DNA of 64,000 nucleotides from positions 606,591 to 670,590 of the forward strand of contig NZ_ML769313.1 in NCBI RefSeq assembly GCF_009720365.1, given 5' to 3'. The stretch is from Catellatospora paridis. GTDB lineage: Bacteria > Actinomycetota > Actinomycetes > Mycobacteriales > Micromonosporaceae. Positions 42,052-50,232 of this stretch are shown piece by piece. A program made the position numbers and the translations under genes. A model generated the notes under the pieces. The model did no database searches. It was not told the DNA's origin and saw only the letters and a list, made by a program, of their open reading frames with translations. Every line of letters starts with the position of its first letter. Within the stretch, counting starts at the first letter, position 1.

Positions 42052-43722
42052 ATGACCGCGACCGAGATACCGGTGCAGAACGCCGGACCGGACCCCGACA
42101 CGGTGCCCATGTCGCGCCGCGAGGTGATGCAGGCGCTTTCCGGCCTGATGCTGGGCATGTTCGTGTCCATCCTGGCGGGCACGGTCGTGGCCAACGCGCT
42201 GCCACGCATCATCGCCGCCCTCGACGGCAGCCAGTCCGTCTACACCTGGATCGTCACCACCGAGCTGCTGGCGATGACCGCCACCGTCCCGCTGTGGGGC
42301 AAGGCGGCCGACCTGTACAGCAAGAAGCTGCTCATCCAGCTCTCGCTCAGCCTGTTCGTGGTCGGCTCGCTCATCGCGGGCTTCACCCCGAACGTCGAGA
42401 TCCTGCTCGTCAGCCGGGTCGTGCAGGGCGTCGGCGCGGGCGGCATGACCGCGCTGGCCATGATCGTGATGGCGGCGATGATCCCGCCCCGCGAGATGGG
42501 CCGCTACTCGGGCATCTTCGGCGCGGTGTTCGGCATCGGCACCATCGCCGGCCCGCTCATCGGCGGCGTGCTGGTCGACACCTCCTGGCTGGGCTGGCGC
42601 TGGACGTTCTTCATCGGCGTCCCGTTCACCCTGCTCGCGATCTACCTGCTGCAGCGCACCCTGCACCTGCCGGCGACCCCGCCCGGCAAGGTGAAGATCG
42701 ACTACCTGGGCGCGTTCCTGATCACCGCGGGCGTGTCGACGCTGCTGATCTGGTCGACGCTGGCCGGCAGCAAGTTCGCGTGGGCCTCCAGCTGGACGGC
42801 GCTGCTGGTGACCGGCGGCCTGGTGCTGCTGGCGCTGGCCGTGTTCGTCGAGTCGCGGGCCAAGGAGCCGATCATCCCGCTCGGCATCTTCCGCAGTCGC
42901 ACCGTCACCCTCACCACGATCGCCAGCGTGCTGGTCGGTCTGGCGCTGATGGGCGGCGCGGTGTTCCTGTCGCAGTACTTCCAGATCTCGCTGGGCAAGT
43001 CGCCGACGGTCGCCGGCCTGATGAGCCTGCCCATGATCTTCGGCCTGCTGGTCTCGTCGACCGTTGCGGGCGGTCTGATCACCAAGTTCGGCAAGTGGAA
43101 GATCTACCTGGTCGTCGGTGCCGTCGTGATGACCGTGGGCATGCTGCTGCTGGGCACCATCGACCACACCACCAGCGTGTCGCTGGTGTCGGTGTACATG
43201 GCGGTGCTCGGCATCGGCGTGGGTCTGCTCATGCAGAACCTGGTGCTGGCGGCCCAGAACGACGTGCCCGCGCACGACCTGGGCGTCACCACCTCGGTGC
43301 TGACCTTCTTCCGCAGCATGGGCAGCGCGGTCGGGGTCAGCGCGCTCGGCGCGGTGATGACCGCCCGGATCACCGCGCTGAGCGAGGAGCGCTTCGGCCC
43401 CGCGCCCGCGGGCAGCAGCGGCAGCCAGGTTCCCGACCTGGCCACGCTGCCGCCGGAGATCAAGGCGATCATCGCCGAGATCTACGGCCTGGCCACCGCG
43501 GACCTGTTCCTGGTCGGCGCGCCGATCGCGGCACTGGCGTTCGTCGTGGTGCTGTTCATCAAGGAGAAGCCGCTGAGCACGCTGAGCGGCGCGGACCGGC
43601 TCGCCATGGAGTCGGCGGCCGCCGACGGCGCCGACCTCGGCAGCGAGGCCGCCGCCGAGGGCGGCGCCAAGCCGACGGCGAAGTCCGACGACCGCCCGGA
43701 CGGGCTCGTCCGGGTGGAGTGA
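42052..43722 (+). CDS. MFS drug exporter, DHA2 family (14 TM)
   Basis: A 556-aa transporter with about 14 membrane helices. Conserved DHA2 motifs are GMFVSILAGTVVANALPRI (motif D1), LWGKAADLYSKK (motif A), RVVQGVGAGGM (motif B) and GPLIGGVLVD (motif C, antiporter). It pumps drugs or toxic metabolites out using the proton gradient (EmrB/QacA type). It is co-transcribed with the TetR gene just upstream. GAGGAAGAG precedes ATG 42052, and a GTG at 42040 is less likely. Confidence 0.95.
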   Translation: MTATEIPVQNAGPDPDTVPMSRREVMQALSGLMLGMFVSILAGTVVANALPRIIAALDGSQSVYTWIVTTELLAMTATVPLWGKAADLYSKKLLIQLSLSLFVVGSLIAGFTPNVEILLVSRVVQGVGAGGMTALAMIVMAAMIPPREMGRYSGIFGAVFGIGTIAGPLIGGVLVDTSWLGWRWTFFIGVPFTLLAIYLLQRTLHLPATPPGKVKIDYLGAFLITAGVSTLLIWSTLAGSKFAWASSWTALLVTGGLVLLALAVFVESRAKEPIIPLGIFRSRTVTLTTIASVLVGLALMGGAVFLSQYFQISLGKSPTVAGLMSLPMIFGLLVSSTVAGGLITKFGKWKIYLVVGAVVMTVGMLLLGTIDHTTSVSLVSVYMAVLGIGVGLLMQNLVLAAQNDVPAHDLGVTTSVLTFFRSMGSAVGVSALGAVMTARITALSEERFGPAPAGSSGSQVPDLATLPPEIKAIIAEIYGLATADLFLVGAPIAALAFVVVLFIKEKPLSTLSGADRLAMESAAADGADLGSEAAAEGGAKPTAKSDDRPDGLVRVE

Positions 43723-43733
43723 CATCCGGCGTC

Positions 43734-43769
43734 AAGGGGGGCGCTCGTGCCATGGGCACGGGCGCCCTT
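43734..43769 (+). terminator. Terminator after MFS exporter
   Basis: A bulged stem pairs 43734-43751 (AAGGG...GCGC...CGTGC) with 43755-43769, 12 bp past the stop. Confidence 0.75.
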
Positions 43770-43888
43770 CGCGTGCCTGGGGACAATCCGCGAACCGGGT
43801 ATGACCCGTCCCGGCGCTCGATATCGTCGCCTGTGGGAGGCCCGAACCGCCGCGCGTAGAATTGATCTTTCTTGATCGGGGGCCAGAC

Positions 43889-44290
43889 ATGCAGCCGATG
43901 ACTCCGATGTACCGCGACGAGGAAGATCTGCGTCACGACGTGCGGGCCGCCTGCGTACGGGCGTGCAACCTGTGTGCGCAGGCCTGCAACTCCTGCGCGG
44001 ACGCCTGCCTGGGCGACCCGGCGGTGGCCGAACTGGTGGTCTGCATCCGGACGAACCTCGACTGCGCCGACATGTGCGCAACCGCGGCCGAGATCCTCGA
44101 CCGGTTCCGCGGCTACCACGCCGAGCTGGCGCGGGCCGTGATCGAGGCATGCGCGACCGTCTGCGACGTGTGCGCGCAGGAGAGCCGCAGCCAGGCCGAC
44201 CGGTTCCGGCACTGCGAGATCGCCGCGGACGCGTGCGAGACCGCTCGCGACGCCTGCCGGCAGATGCTGGCCGAACCGGCGCTGGTCTGA
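43889..44290 (+). CDS. Four-helix-bundle copper-storage protein (Csp-like)
   Basis: A 133-aa protein with 15 cysteines, mostly spaced CxxxC or CxxC along helices (ACVRACNLCAQACNSCADAC; CDVCAQE; ACETARDACRQ). This is the DUF326/Csp pattern, in which Cys thiolates line a four-helix bundle and store many Cu(I) ions. No signal peptide is seen, so it resembles the cytosolic Csp3 type. ATG 43889 is used; ATG 43898 is possible. TTGATC occurs twice just upstream (43862-43867, 43872-43877). Confidence 0.9.
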   Translation: MQPMTPMYRDEEDLRHDVRAACVRACNLCAQACNSCADACLGDPAVAELVVCIRTNLDCADMCATAAEILDRFRGYHAELARAVIEACATVCDVCAQESRSQADRFRHCEIAADACETARDACRQMLAEPALV

Positions 44291-44337
44291 GTACGGCCGT
44301 CCGGCGAACGTGTGCTGCGTCGCAATACCGCCCCGAG

Positions 44338-44365
44338 TGTCACGTCCGGGCCGGGCTGTCCCGTC
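44338..44365 (+). promoter_or_regulatory. Likely ECF41-type promoter
   Basis: TGTCAC (44338-44343) and CGTC (44362-44365) are 18 bp apart. This is close to the ECF41 promoter pattern as I recall it (TGTCACA, 16-17 bp, CGTC). It lies 58 bp upstream of the CMD gene and its downstream sigma gene, fitting self-activation. Confidence 0.7.
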
Positions 44366-44422
44366 GTTCCTGAGGCGGCGACCGCCGGTTGCCGTGACAA
44401 TGGAACACGGAGGGGCAAAACG

Positions 44423-44860
44423 ATGGATCAGCGGATGAACCTGGGCGAAATCGCACCCGAGGGCTACCGGGCGGTGCTGGGGCTGGAGAAGTACCTGAAC
44501 AAGAGCCTCGACGCCCGGCTGCTGGACCTGGTGAAGCTGCGCGCGTCGATGCTGAACGGCTGCGCGTACTGTGTCGACCTGCACGGCATGGACCTGATCA
44601 AGCAGGGTGAGGACATGCGGCAGGTGCTGGGCGTGAGCACGTGGTGGGAGTTCCCGGGCTTCGACGCCCGCGAGCGCGCCGCGCTGGCGCTCACCGACGC
44701 GGTGACCAAACTGGGTGAGTACGGCGTCTCCGACGAGGTGTGGGACACCGCCCGCGCGGCCTTCACCGACAAGGAGGTCGCCGATCTCATCCTGGCGATC
44801 GGCACCATCAACCTGTGGAATCGCATCGGCGTGACCACCCGGATGCACCCGGCGGTGTGA
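44423..44860 (+). CDS. Carboxymuconolactone decarboxylase / AhpD-like peroxidase
   Basis: A 145-aa helical protein with the redox motif NGCAYCVDLHGMD (CxxC then H) of the AhpD-like CMD family. Such proteins reduce peroxides or act as thiol antioxidants. Length and motif fit the YkfE/AhpD group. The TGA overlaps the ATG of the sigma factor (TGATG), so they are coupled. CMD proteins are among the conserved neighbours and targets of ECF41 sigma factors. RBS GGAGG precedes ATG 44423. Confidence 0.93.
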   Translation: MDQRMNLGEIAPEGYRAVLGLEKYLNKSLDARLLDLVKLRASMLNGCAYCVDLHGMDLIKQGEDMRQVLGVSTWWEFPGFDARERAALALTDAVTKLGEYGVSDEVWDTARAAFTDKEVADLILAIGTINLWNRIGVTTRMHPAV

Positions 44861-45798
44861 TGACGGCACATTCAGAACTGTGTCCGGCGGACGTGGCGGT
44901 CTTGGAGCAGCACCGGCCGGTGCTGCTCGGCGTCGCCTACCGCATGCTCGGCAGCTGGTGGGACGCCGAGGACGTGCTGCAGGAGGCCTGGCTGCGCTGG
45001 CACGGCGCGGACCGCGAGGCGATCGCGGACCCGCGGCGCTGGCTGGTCACGGTGACCACCCGGCTCGCCCTCGACCAGCTGCGCTCGGCCCGCCACCGCC
45101 GGGAGACCTATCCCGGCACGTGGCTGCCCGAACCGATCCCCGTCGGGATCCAGGTCGGCGACCCGGCCGAGACCGCCCAGCAGCGCGACACGCTGTCGCT
45201 GGCCGCGCTGCGGCTCATGGAACGGCTCACGCCGCCCGAGCGGGGTGTCTACCTGCTGCGGGAGACGTTCGAGCTGCCGTACGAGGAGATCGCGGACGTC
45301 CTCGGGCTGACCGAGACCAACGCCCGCCAGCTGCACCGCCGCGCCGCCGACCGGATCGGAGAGGACCGCGAGCGCTTCAGCGTGGACGACGCCGAGCACC
45401 GGGCCCTCGTCGCGCGGTTCCTGGCCGCGGCGGCCACCGGCGAGCGGGCCGCGCTACAGGCGATGCTGGCCGAGGAGGTCACGCTGTGGAGCGACGGCGG
45501 CGGCAAGGCCCGCGCCGCGGTCAACCCGGTCGTCGGCGCGCCCCGCGTGGCACGTTTCCTGGCCGGGGTCAGCGCCAAGAACACCGACATCGAGTGGCTG
45601 TTGCTCGAAGTCAACGGAGGACCAGCCGCACTGGTGCGGCTGGGCATGCGGTGGTCGCTGATGACCTGGGAGACCGACCGCGGCCGGCTCGCGGCCATCC
45701 AGCTGCTGAGCAATCCCGACAAGGTGAGCGCGCTGGGCCTGTTCGCCCACGACCGGATTTCCGCGGCTGCGGCCAGTGCCGCCTGGGCACAGCTCTGA
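44860..45798 (+). CDS. ECF41-type RNA polymerase sigma factor with SnoaL-like C-terminal domain
   Basis: A 312-aa sigma-70 family factor. Region 2 (RPVLLGVAYRMLGSWWDAEDVLQEAWLRW) and region 4 (LTPPERGVYLLRETFELPYEEIADVLGLTETNARQLHRRA) are joined to a C-terminal SnoaL_2-like domain (about 190-312). In ECF41 factors this domain replaces an anti-sigma factor and tunes activity. The typical WLPEPI linker motif is present (TWLPEPI). Coupled to the CMD gene, behind a matching promoter. Confidence 0.95.
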   Translation: MTAHSELCPADVAVLEQHRPVLLGVAYRMLGSWWDAEDVLQEAWLRWHGADREAIADPRRWLVTVTTRLALDQLRSARHRRETYPGTWLPEPIPVGIQVGDPAETAQQRDTLSLAALRLMERLTPPERGVYLLRETFELPYEEIADVLGLTETNARQLHRRAADRIGEDRERFSVDDAEHRALVARFLAAAATGERAALQAMLAEEVTLWSDGGGKARAAVNPVVGAPRVARFLAGVSAKNTDIEWLLLEVNGGPAALVRLGMRWSLMTWETDRGRLAAIQLLSNPDKVSALGLFAHDRISAAAASAAWAQL

Positions 45799-45816
45799 CC
45801 GCCGGAACAGGCGGTC
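45797..45816 (+). terminator. Short hairpin after sigma gene
   Basis: GACCGCC (45797-45803) and GGCGGTC (45810-45816) form a 7-bp stem with GGAACA loop at the sigma stop codon, followed by an A/T-rich stretch. Confidence 0.55.
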
Positions 45817-45830
45817 GACGAAAAATGGGT

Positions 45831-45858
45831 TTGCCCCGTTCCGGTCGGCCCGTACCGT
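45831..45858 (+). promoter_or_regulatory. Promoter for a leaderless kinase transcript
   Basis: TTGCCC (45831-45836) and TACCGT (45853-45858) are 16 bp apart. The kinase GTG begins 7 nt after the -10, so transcription would start at or next to the start codon. Confidence 0.6.
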
Positions 45859-45864
45859 GGCCGC

Positions 45865-46842
45865 GTGCTGACACCTCCCGCCGACCTGCCCGAGGAACTA
45901 CTTGCCACGACCCTGGCCGACGGCTGGGGGATGGACGTGGCCGCGCTGGACTACCTGCCCGTCGGCTGGGGCAGCCACCACTGGGCGGTCACCGACGCCG
46001 CGGGCGGCCGCTGGTTCCTGACCGCCGACGACCTGGCCGTCAAGCGCCGCACCTCGGCGGAGACCCTCGACGAGGCGTACCAGCGGCTGCGAGGCTCGTT
46101 GCGCGCGGCCGCCGAGCTGCATGAGGCCGGCCTGGCGTTCGTCGTGGCGCCCGTCGCGCCGCGCGGCGGAGAGCCGCTGGCCAGGGCAGGCGAGCGGTAC
46201 ACCGTGGCCGTCCACCCCCACCTCGACGGGCGTAGTTTCGGCTGGGGCGAATACGACGTGCCCGGACACCGCGAGGCCGTGCTGGAGATGGTGATCGCCG
46301 TGCATGCCGCACCCGCGGCCGCCCGCCGCCACGCGCCCGCCGACGACTTCACCGTGCCGCACCGCGACGGGCTGGCCGCCGCGCTCGCCAGGGACCTTCC
46401 CGACACCGGTCCGTACGCCCGGCCGCTGGCCAGGTTGCTGGCCGAACACGACCGACCGGTCCGCGACCTGCTCGCCCGCTACGACCGCCTGGTCGCCGAG
46501 AATCGGGACCACGCGGCCGTGCTCACGCACGGCGAACCCCACCCCGGCAACACGATGCTCACTGCCGACGGCTGGCGCCTCATCGACTGGGACACCGCGG
46601 CGACCGCCCCGCCCGAACGCGACCTGTGGCTGCTCGCGGCCGACGACGACACCGTCCTCGACGCGTACGCCGCCGCCACCGGCCACCGGCCGCACCGGCC
46701 GCTGCTCGACCTCTACCGGCAGCGCTGGGACATCGCCGACCTGGCCGTCGACATCGCCCGCTTCCGCGCGCCGCACACGGGCACCCCCGAGGACACCAAG
46801 ACCTACGAGATCCTCACCCGCATCCTCACCACCCTCCAGTGA
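45865..46842 (+). CDS. APH-fold phosphotransferase (spectinomycin-kinase-like)
   Basis: A 325-aa kinase-fold protein. The catalytic loop is LTHGEPHPGNTML and the metal site RLIDWDTAATAPPERDLW, with LPVGWGSHHWAV in the nucleotide lobe. The HGEPHPGN form with Glu after Gly resembles spectinomycin/hygromycin-type phosphotransferases, but environmental members often have unknown substrates. The GTG has no ribosome site and a promoter ends 7 nt before it, so it is probably leaderless. The HD gene follows after 40 bp. Confidence 0.87.
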   Translation: MLTPPADLPEELLATTLADGWGMDVAALDYLPVGWGSHHWAVTDAAGGRWFLTADDLAVKRRTSAETLDEAYQRLRGSLRAAAELHEAGLAFVVAPVAPRGGEPLARAGERYTVAVHPHLDGRSFGWGEYDVPGHREAVLEMVIAVHAAPAAARRHAPADDFTVPHRDGLAAALARDLPDTGPYARPLARLLAEHDRPVRDLLARYDRLVAENRDHAAVLTHGEPHPGNTMLTADGWRLIDWDTAATAPPERDLWLLAADDDTVLDAYAAATGHRPHRPLLDLYRQRWDIADLAVDIARFRAPHTGTPEDTKTYEILTRILTTLQ

Positions 46843-46882
46843 GGAAGGGCATCCCTCACATCGCGGGGTTAACCTCGGCCGG

Positions 46883-47470
46883 GTGCGTATCACCTCGCTC
46901 CAGCGCGCCCTGACCGAAGCCACCGACCCGGACCTGCGCGCGCTGCCGGAACGCGTCGCCGTGCTGCTCGCCGAGCTCGACGCGCCGCCCCGGCTCGGCG
47001 CGCATCTGCGGGCGGTGCACGACGTGGCCGCCCGGCTGGTGGCCGGCGTGGTCGAGGCGTGCCCGGGGCTCGCCGTGTCGGCCGAGGAAGTGCTGTTCGG
47101 AGCGGCCACGCATGACATCGGCAAGGTCGTGCATCCGTCCGAACTGTCCGGACCCGGTTCGGCGCACGAGCCGGCGGGTTACGAGCTGTTGGTAGCGCGG
47201 GGCGTCGCGCCGCGCCTGGCCCGGTTCGCCCGCGATCACGGCTCCGTGGCATACGACCGGCTCAGCACCGAGGATCTGCTCGTCGTGCTCGCCGACAAGG
47301 TGTGGAAGGGCAAACGGGTGCGCGGACTGGAGGACGAGGTCACGGCCCGGTGGTGCGCGGCGAGCGGCGAGCAGCCGTGGGAGGCGTTCCTGCGCCTGGA
47401 CGACCTGTTGGAGCGGCTGGCCCGCGACGCTGACGCCCGCCTGGCGTTCCAGGCCCGTCACCCGCTGTAG
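46883..47470 (+). CDS. HD-domain phosphohydrolase-like protein
   Basis: A 195-aa helical protein with an HD core: AVHDVAARLVAGVVEA, then FGAATHDIGKVVHPSEL with the metal-binding HD pair, and later ARDHGSVAYDR. It probably hydrolyses a phosphate ester such as a nucleotide. GTG 46883 follows TTAACC with no clear ribosome site, so it may be leaderless. Between it and the kinase gene lies a GGAAGGGCAYC hairpin (46839-46859). Confidence 0.85.
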   Translation: MRITSLQRALTEATDPDLRALPERVAVLLAELDAPPRLGAHLRAVHDVAARLVAGVVEACPGLAVSAEEVLFGAATHDIGKVVHPSELSGPGSAHEPAGYELLVARGVAPRLARFARDHGSVAYDRLSTEDLLVVLADKVWKGKRVRGLEDEVTARWCAASGEQPWEAFLRLDDLLERLARDADARLAFQARHPL

Positions 47471-47490
47471 CACGCCGCCTGACTTGCTGG

Positions 47491-47512
47491 TTCGGCAACG
47501 TTCTTTGCCGAA
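47491..47512. promoter_or_regulatory. Inverted repeat upstream of thioredoxin-reductase-like gene
   Basis: TTCGGCAA (47491-47498) and TTGCCGAA (47505-47512) are perfect 8-bp arms with a 6-nt spacer, 42 bp before the ATG. It is likely a TetR- or MarR-type operator. A second role as HD-gene terminator is possible, as it starts 21 bp past that stop. Confidence 0.7.
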
Positions 47513-47553
47513 ATGGCGCGTGTCGGCGCAGGGTGGTCTCGGAGGTGGTCGAG

Positions 47554-48489
47554 ATGACCTTTGAGGCGTACGACGTGGTGGTGATCGGTGGCGGGGCCGC
47601 CGGGTTGAACGGGGCGCTGACCCTGGCGCGGGCGCGGCGCTCGGTGCTGGTGGTCGACGGCGGTGAGCCGCGTAACGCGCCCGCCGCGGCGATGCACGCG
47701 TTCCTGTCCCGCGACGGGATGCCGCCGGGCGAGCTGCTGAAGATCGGCCGGGAGGAGGTGCGCGGCTACGGCGGCGAGATCGTGTCGGGCCAGGCGGTCT
47801 CGGCGGTACGCGAGGACGGCGGCTTCGCCGTGACCCTGGACGACGGCCGGGTGGTCCTGGCCCGACGGCTGCTCGTGGCCACCGGCGTCGTCGACGAGCT
47901 GCCCCCGGTCCCGGGACTGCGCGAGCGGTGGGGCCGCGACGTGCTGCAGTGCCCGTACTGCCACGGCTGGGAGGTGCGCGACCAGGCCGTCGCCGTGCTG
48001 GCGACCGGCGCGCACGCGGCCCAGCAGGCGCTGCTCTACCGGCAGTGGACTCCGGACGTGACCCTGCTGCGCCACACCGGCCCCGAACCGACCGAGACGG
48101 AGTCGGCGCAGCTGGCCGCCCGCGGGGTGCGGCTGGTGTCCGGTGAGGTCGCCGGGCTGGAACTGGCCGACGACCGGCTGACCGGGGCACGGCTGGCCGA
48201 CGGCACGGTGGTGCCGTGCGAGGCGCTGGTGGTGTCCGCGCACATGGTGCCGCGGGCGGGGGTGCTGGAGTCGCTGGGCGTGACCTTGACCGAGCACCCG
48301 TTCGGCGCGCACGTCGCCGCGGACCCGAGCGGCCTGACCGAGGCGCCCGGGGTGTGGGTGGCGGGCAACATCACCGACCTGTCCGCGCAGGTCATCCACG
48401 CGGCGGCGGGCGGCTCCCGGGCGGCCGCGTTCATCAACTTCGACCTGGTCGCCGAGGACACCGCACGGGCGGTCGCCGCTGCCGCCTGA
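47554..48489 (+). CDS. Thioredoxin-reductase-like FAD oxidoreductase with CxxC
   Basis: A 311-aa flavoprotein. It has the FAD fold VVVIGGGAAGLNGALTLA, the redox pair CPYCHGWE, a second nucleotide fold that is weakly conserved (VAVLATGAHAAQQALL instead of GGGxxA), and the C-terminal FAD motif GVWVAGNITD. It belongs to the TrxR-like proteins often found with ECF or TetR genes rather than with thioredoxin; the altered NADPH motif suggests another electron donor. GGAGG precedes ATG 47554. The TetR gene runs convergent. Confidence 0.9.
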   Translation: MTFEAYDVVVIGGGAAGLNGALTLARARRSVLVVDGGEPRNAPAAAMHAFLSRDGMPPGELLKIGREEVRGYGGEIVSGQAVSAVREDGGFAVTLDDGRVVLARRLLVATGVVDELPPVPGLRERWGRDVLQCPYCHGWEVRDQAVAVLATGAHAAQQALLYRQWTPDVTLLRHTGPEPTETESAQLAARGVRLVSGEVAGLELADDRLTGARLADGTVVPCEALVVSAHMVPRAGVLESLGVTLTEHPFGAHVAADPSGLTEAPGVWVAGNITDLSAQVIHAAAGGSRAAAFINFDLVAEDTARAVAAAA

Positions 48490-48504
48490 CGGCGCGGCCG
48501 CGGG

Positions 48505-49074
48505 TCAGCGGGCGGGCGGACGGTAGCGCAGGCCGTCCATGAGCAGGTCGAGCAGCCGTCCGGCCTGCTCGGCCTGCGCCGGGTCGGCGGTGGCCAGGCT
48601 GACGCCGCTGAGGCTGACCAGCACGTCCTCGGGCCGTACGTCGGCGCGCACGGTGCCCGCGGCGGTGGCCGCGTCGAGCAGGGTGCTGATCGCGCCGAGC
48701 AGCCGGTCGCGGCTCTGCGCGAACGGGTTGCCGCCGGAGGCGATCACGGCGCGCAGCGCGTCGGCCATGCCGCGCTTGGTGGTCAGGTACTCGGTGAACA
48801 GGTTCATCCAGGCGCGTACGGCCTGGTCCGGCGGCATGGTGTCGAGCAGGCCCGGGGCGGCGTCGCACAGCCGGGCCAGCTCCTTGCGGTAGGCCGCCTC
48901 GACCAGCGCCTCGCGGGTGGGGAAGTGCCGGTAGAGGGTGCCGATGCCGACGCCCGCCAGCTTGGCGACGGCGTCCATGGAGACCTGTGGCCCGTCGTGG
49001 GCGAACGCCTGGGCGGCGACCTCGAGCAGCCGCTCGCGGTTGCGTTGCGCGTCGGCGCGCAGTGGCCGGTTCAC
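48505..49074 (-). CDS. TetR-family repressor, divergent from SDR
   Basis: A 189-aa regulator with HTH (about 8-55: QRNRERLLEVAAQAFAHDG; MDAVAKLAGVGIGTLYRHFPTREAL) and a C-terminal domain of the TetR_C SbtR-like type (GNPFAQSRDRLLGAISTLL). GTG 49074 has GGAGGA 4 nt upstream. The divergent 166-bp region before the SDR gene holds two near-identical palindromes, so it very likely controls the SDR and itself. Confidence 0.93.
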   Translation of the reverse strand: MNRPLRADAQRNRERLLEVAAQAFAHDGPQVSMDAVAKLAGVGIGTLYRHFPTREALVEAAYRKELARLCDAAPGLLDTMPPDQAVRAWMNLFTEYLTTKRGMADALRAVIASGGNPFAQSRDRLLGAISTLLDAATAAGTVRADVRPEDVLVSLSGVSLATADPAQAEQAGRLLDLLMDGLRYRPPAR

Positions 49075-49129
49075 GGCTCCTCCTTCCGGCCGGTGGTGAC
49101 GCAGCTCATTGTGCGTGCCGGCGGTGCGG

Positions 49130-49184
49130 TTGCAAAACGGAGGATCCTCCGGTTAGCGTGGAGGGCGTAACGGAGGGGCCTCCG
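49130..49184 (+). promoter_or_regulatory. SDR promoter with twin CGGAGG-NN-CCTCCG operators
   Basis: CGGAGGATCCTCCG (49138-49151) and CGGAGGGGCCTCCG (49171-49184) both sit in an AACGGAGGnnCCTCCGGTT context, 33 bp centre to centre (three helical turns). The first fills the spacer between TTGCAA (49130-49135) and TAGCGT (49154-49159); the second covers the region after the start site. This is a clear repressor-site layout. Confidence 0.88.
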
Positions 49185-49240
49185 GTTGTTGACTGTACCG
49201 GAGGGCCCGACCCGGCATCGTCGATCAGGACGGAAAGATC

Positions 49241-50179
49241 ATGAGCGTACGTATCACCACCCCGTTCTCCGCCACGTCCACTGCCGCCGAGGTGGTGCAG
49301 GGCATCGACCTCACCAGCCGACGGGCCGTGGTCACCGGCGGCGCTTCCGGCATCGGCGTCGAGACCGCCCGTGCCCTGGCCGGCGCGGGCGCGGAGGTCA
49401 CCCTCGCGGTGCGCGACACCGCCGCCGGCGACCGCACCGCCGCCGACATCATCGCCACCACGGGCAACAAGGCCGTCTTCGTGTCCCGGCTCGACCTCGC
49501 CGACCAGGACTCGGTCGCCGCCTTCACCGCCGACTGGGACGGCCCGCTGCACATCCTCGTCAACAACGCCGGGATCATGGCGTCGCCGCTGATGCGCACC
49601 CCGCAGGGCTGGGAGATGCAGTTCGCCACCAACCACCTCGGACACTTCGCCCTGGCCCGCGGCCTGCACGGCGCGCTCGCCGCGGCCGGTGGCGCGCGGG
49701 TGGTCTCGGTCAGCTCCTCGGCGCACCTGCGCTCGCCGGTGGTGTTCGACGACATCCACTTCATCGAGCGCGAGTACGAGCCCTGGGCCGCCTACGGGCA
49801 GTCGAAGACCGCGAACGTGCTGTTCGCCGTCGAGGGGACGCGGCGCTGGGCCGCGGACGGCATCACGGTCAACGCGCTGATGCCCGGCGCGATCCAGACC
49901 AACCTGCAGCGCTACGTGTCCGAGGAGGAGCTGAACCGGCTGCGGGCGCAGATGGGCGGCGGGGACTTCCTGTGGAAGACCCCGGAGCAGGGCGCGGCGA
50001 CCTCGGTCCTGGTGGCGACGTCGCCGCTGCTGGACGGCGTCGGCGGGCGCTACTTCGAGGACTGCGCCGAGGCCGAGCCGAACGTGGCGGGCAGCCGGCG
50101 CGGGGTGGCGGCGTACGCCCTGGACCCCGCCGCCGCGCAGCGGCTGTGGGAGGTCACCGAGCAGACCCTGGCGGCCTGA
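49241..50179 (+). CDS. Short-chain dehydrogenase/reductase (SDR)
   Basis: A 312-aa NAD(P)-dependent oxidoreductase. Motifs: cofactor loop VTGGASGIG, structural NNAGIM, catalytic Ser in VSVSSSAH, and YGQSK with catalytic Tyr and Lys. It resembles the retinol-dehydrogenase-like SDRs that reduce or oxidise carbonyls of unknown substrates. It is monocistronic, controlled by the divergent TetR, and ends at a 14-bp hairpin. Confidence 0.94.
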   Translation: MSVRITTPFSATSTAAEVVQGIDLTSRRAVVTGGASGIGVETARALAGAGAEVTLAVRDTAAGDRTAADIIATTGNKAVFVSRLDLADQDSVAAFTADWDGPLHILVNNAGIMASPLMRTPQGWEMQFATNHLGHFALARGLHGALAAAGGARVVSVSSSAHLRSPVVFDDIHFIEREYEPWAAYGQSKTANVLFAVEGTRRWAADGITVNALMPGAIQTNLQRYVSEEELNRLRAQMGGGDFLWKTPEQGAATSVLVATSPLLDGVGGRYFEDCAEAEPNVAGSRRGVAAYALDPAAAQRLWEVTEQTLAA

Positions 50180-50185
50180 CGCGGG

Positions 50186-50214
50186 ATGCCCTTCCGGCCT
50201 GGCCGGGAGGGCAT
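50186..50214 (+). terminator. Terminator after SDR (GGAAGGGCAYC family)
   Basis: ATGCCCTTCCGGCC (50186-50199) pairs with 50201-50214 with a single G-U pair. It lies 7 bp past the SDR stop. Confidence 0.8.
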
Positions 50215-50232
50215 TTCGGTCAAAATGGTGTC

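Noticed and set aside
41824-43725. 633-codon minus-strand frame opposite the MFS gene
   Set aside because: Shadow of a clear 14-helix transporter; composition is His/Arg/Gln-rich noise.
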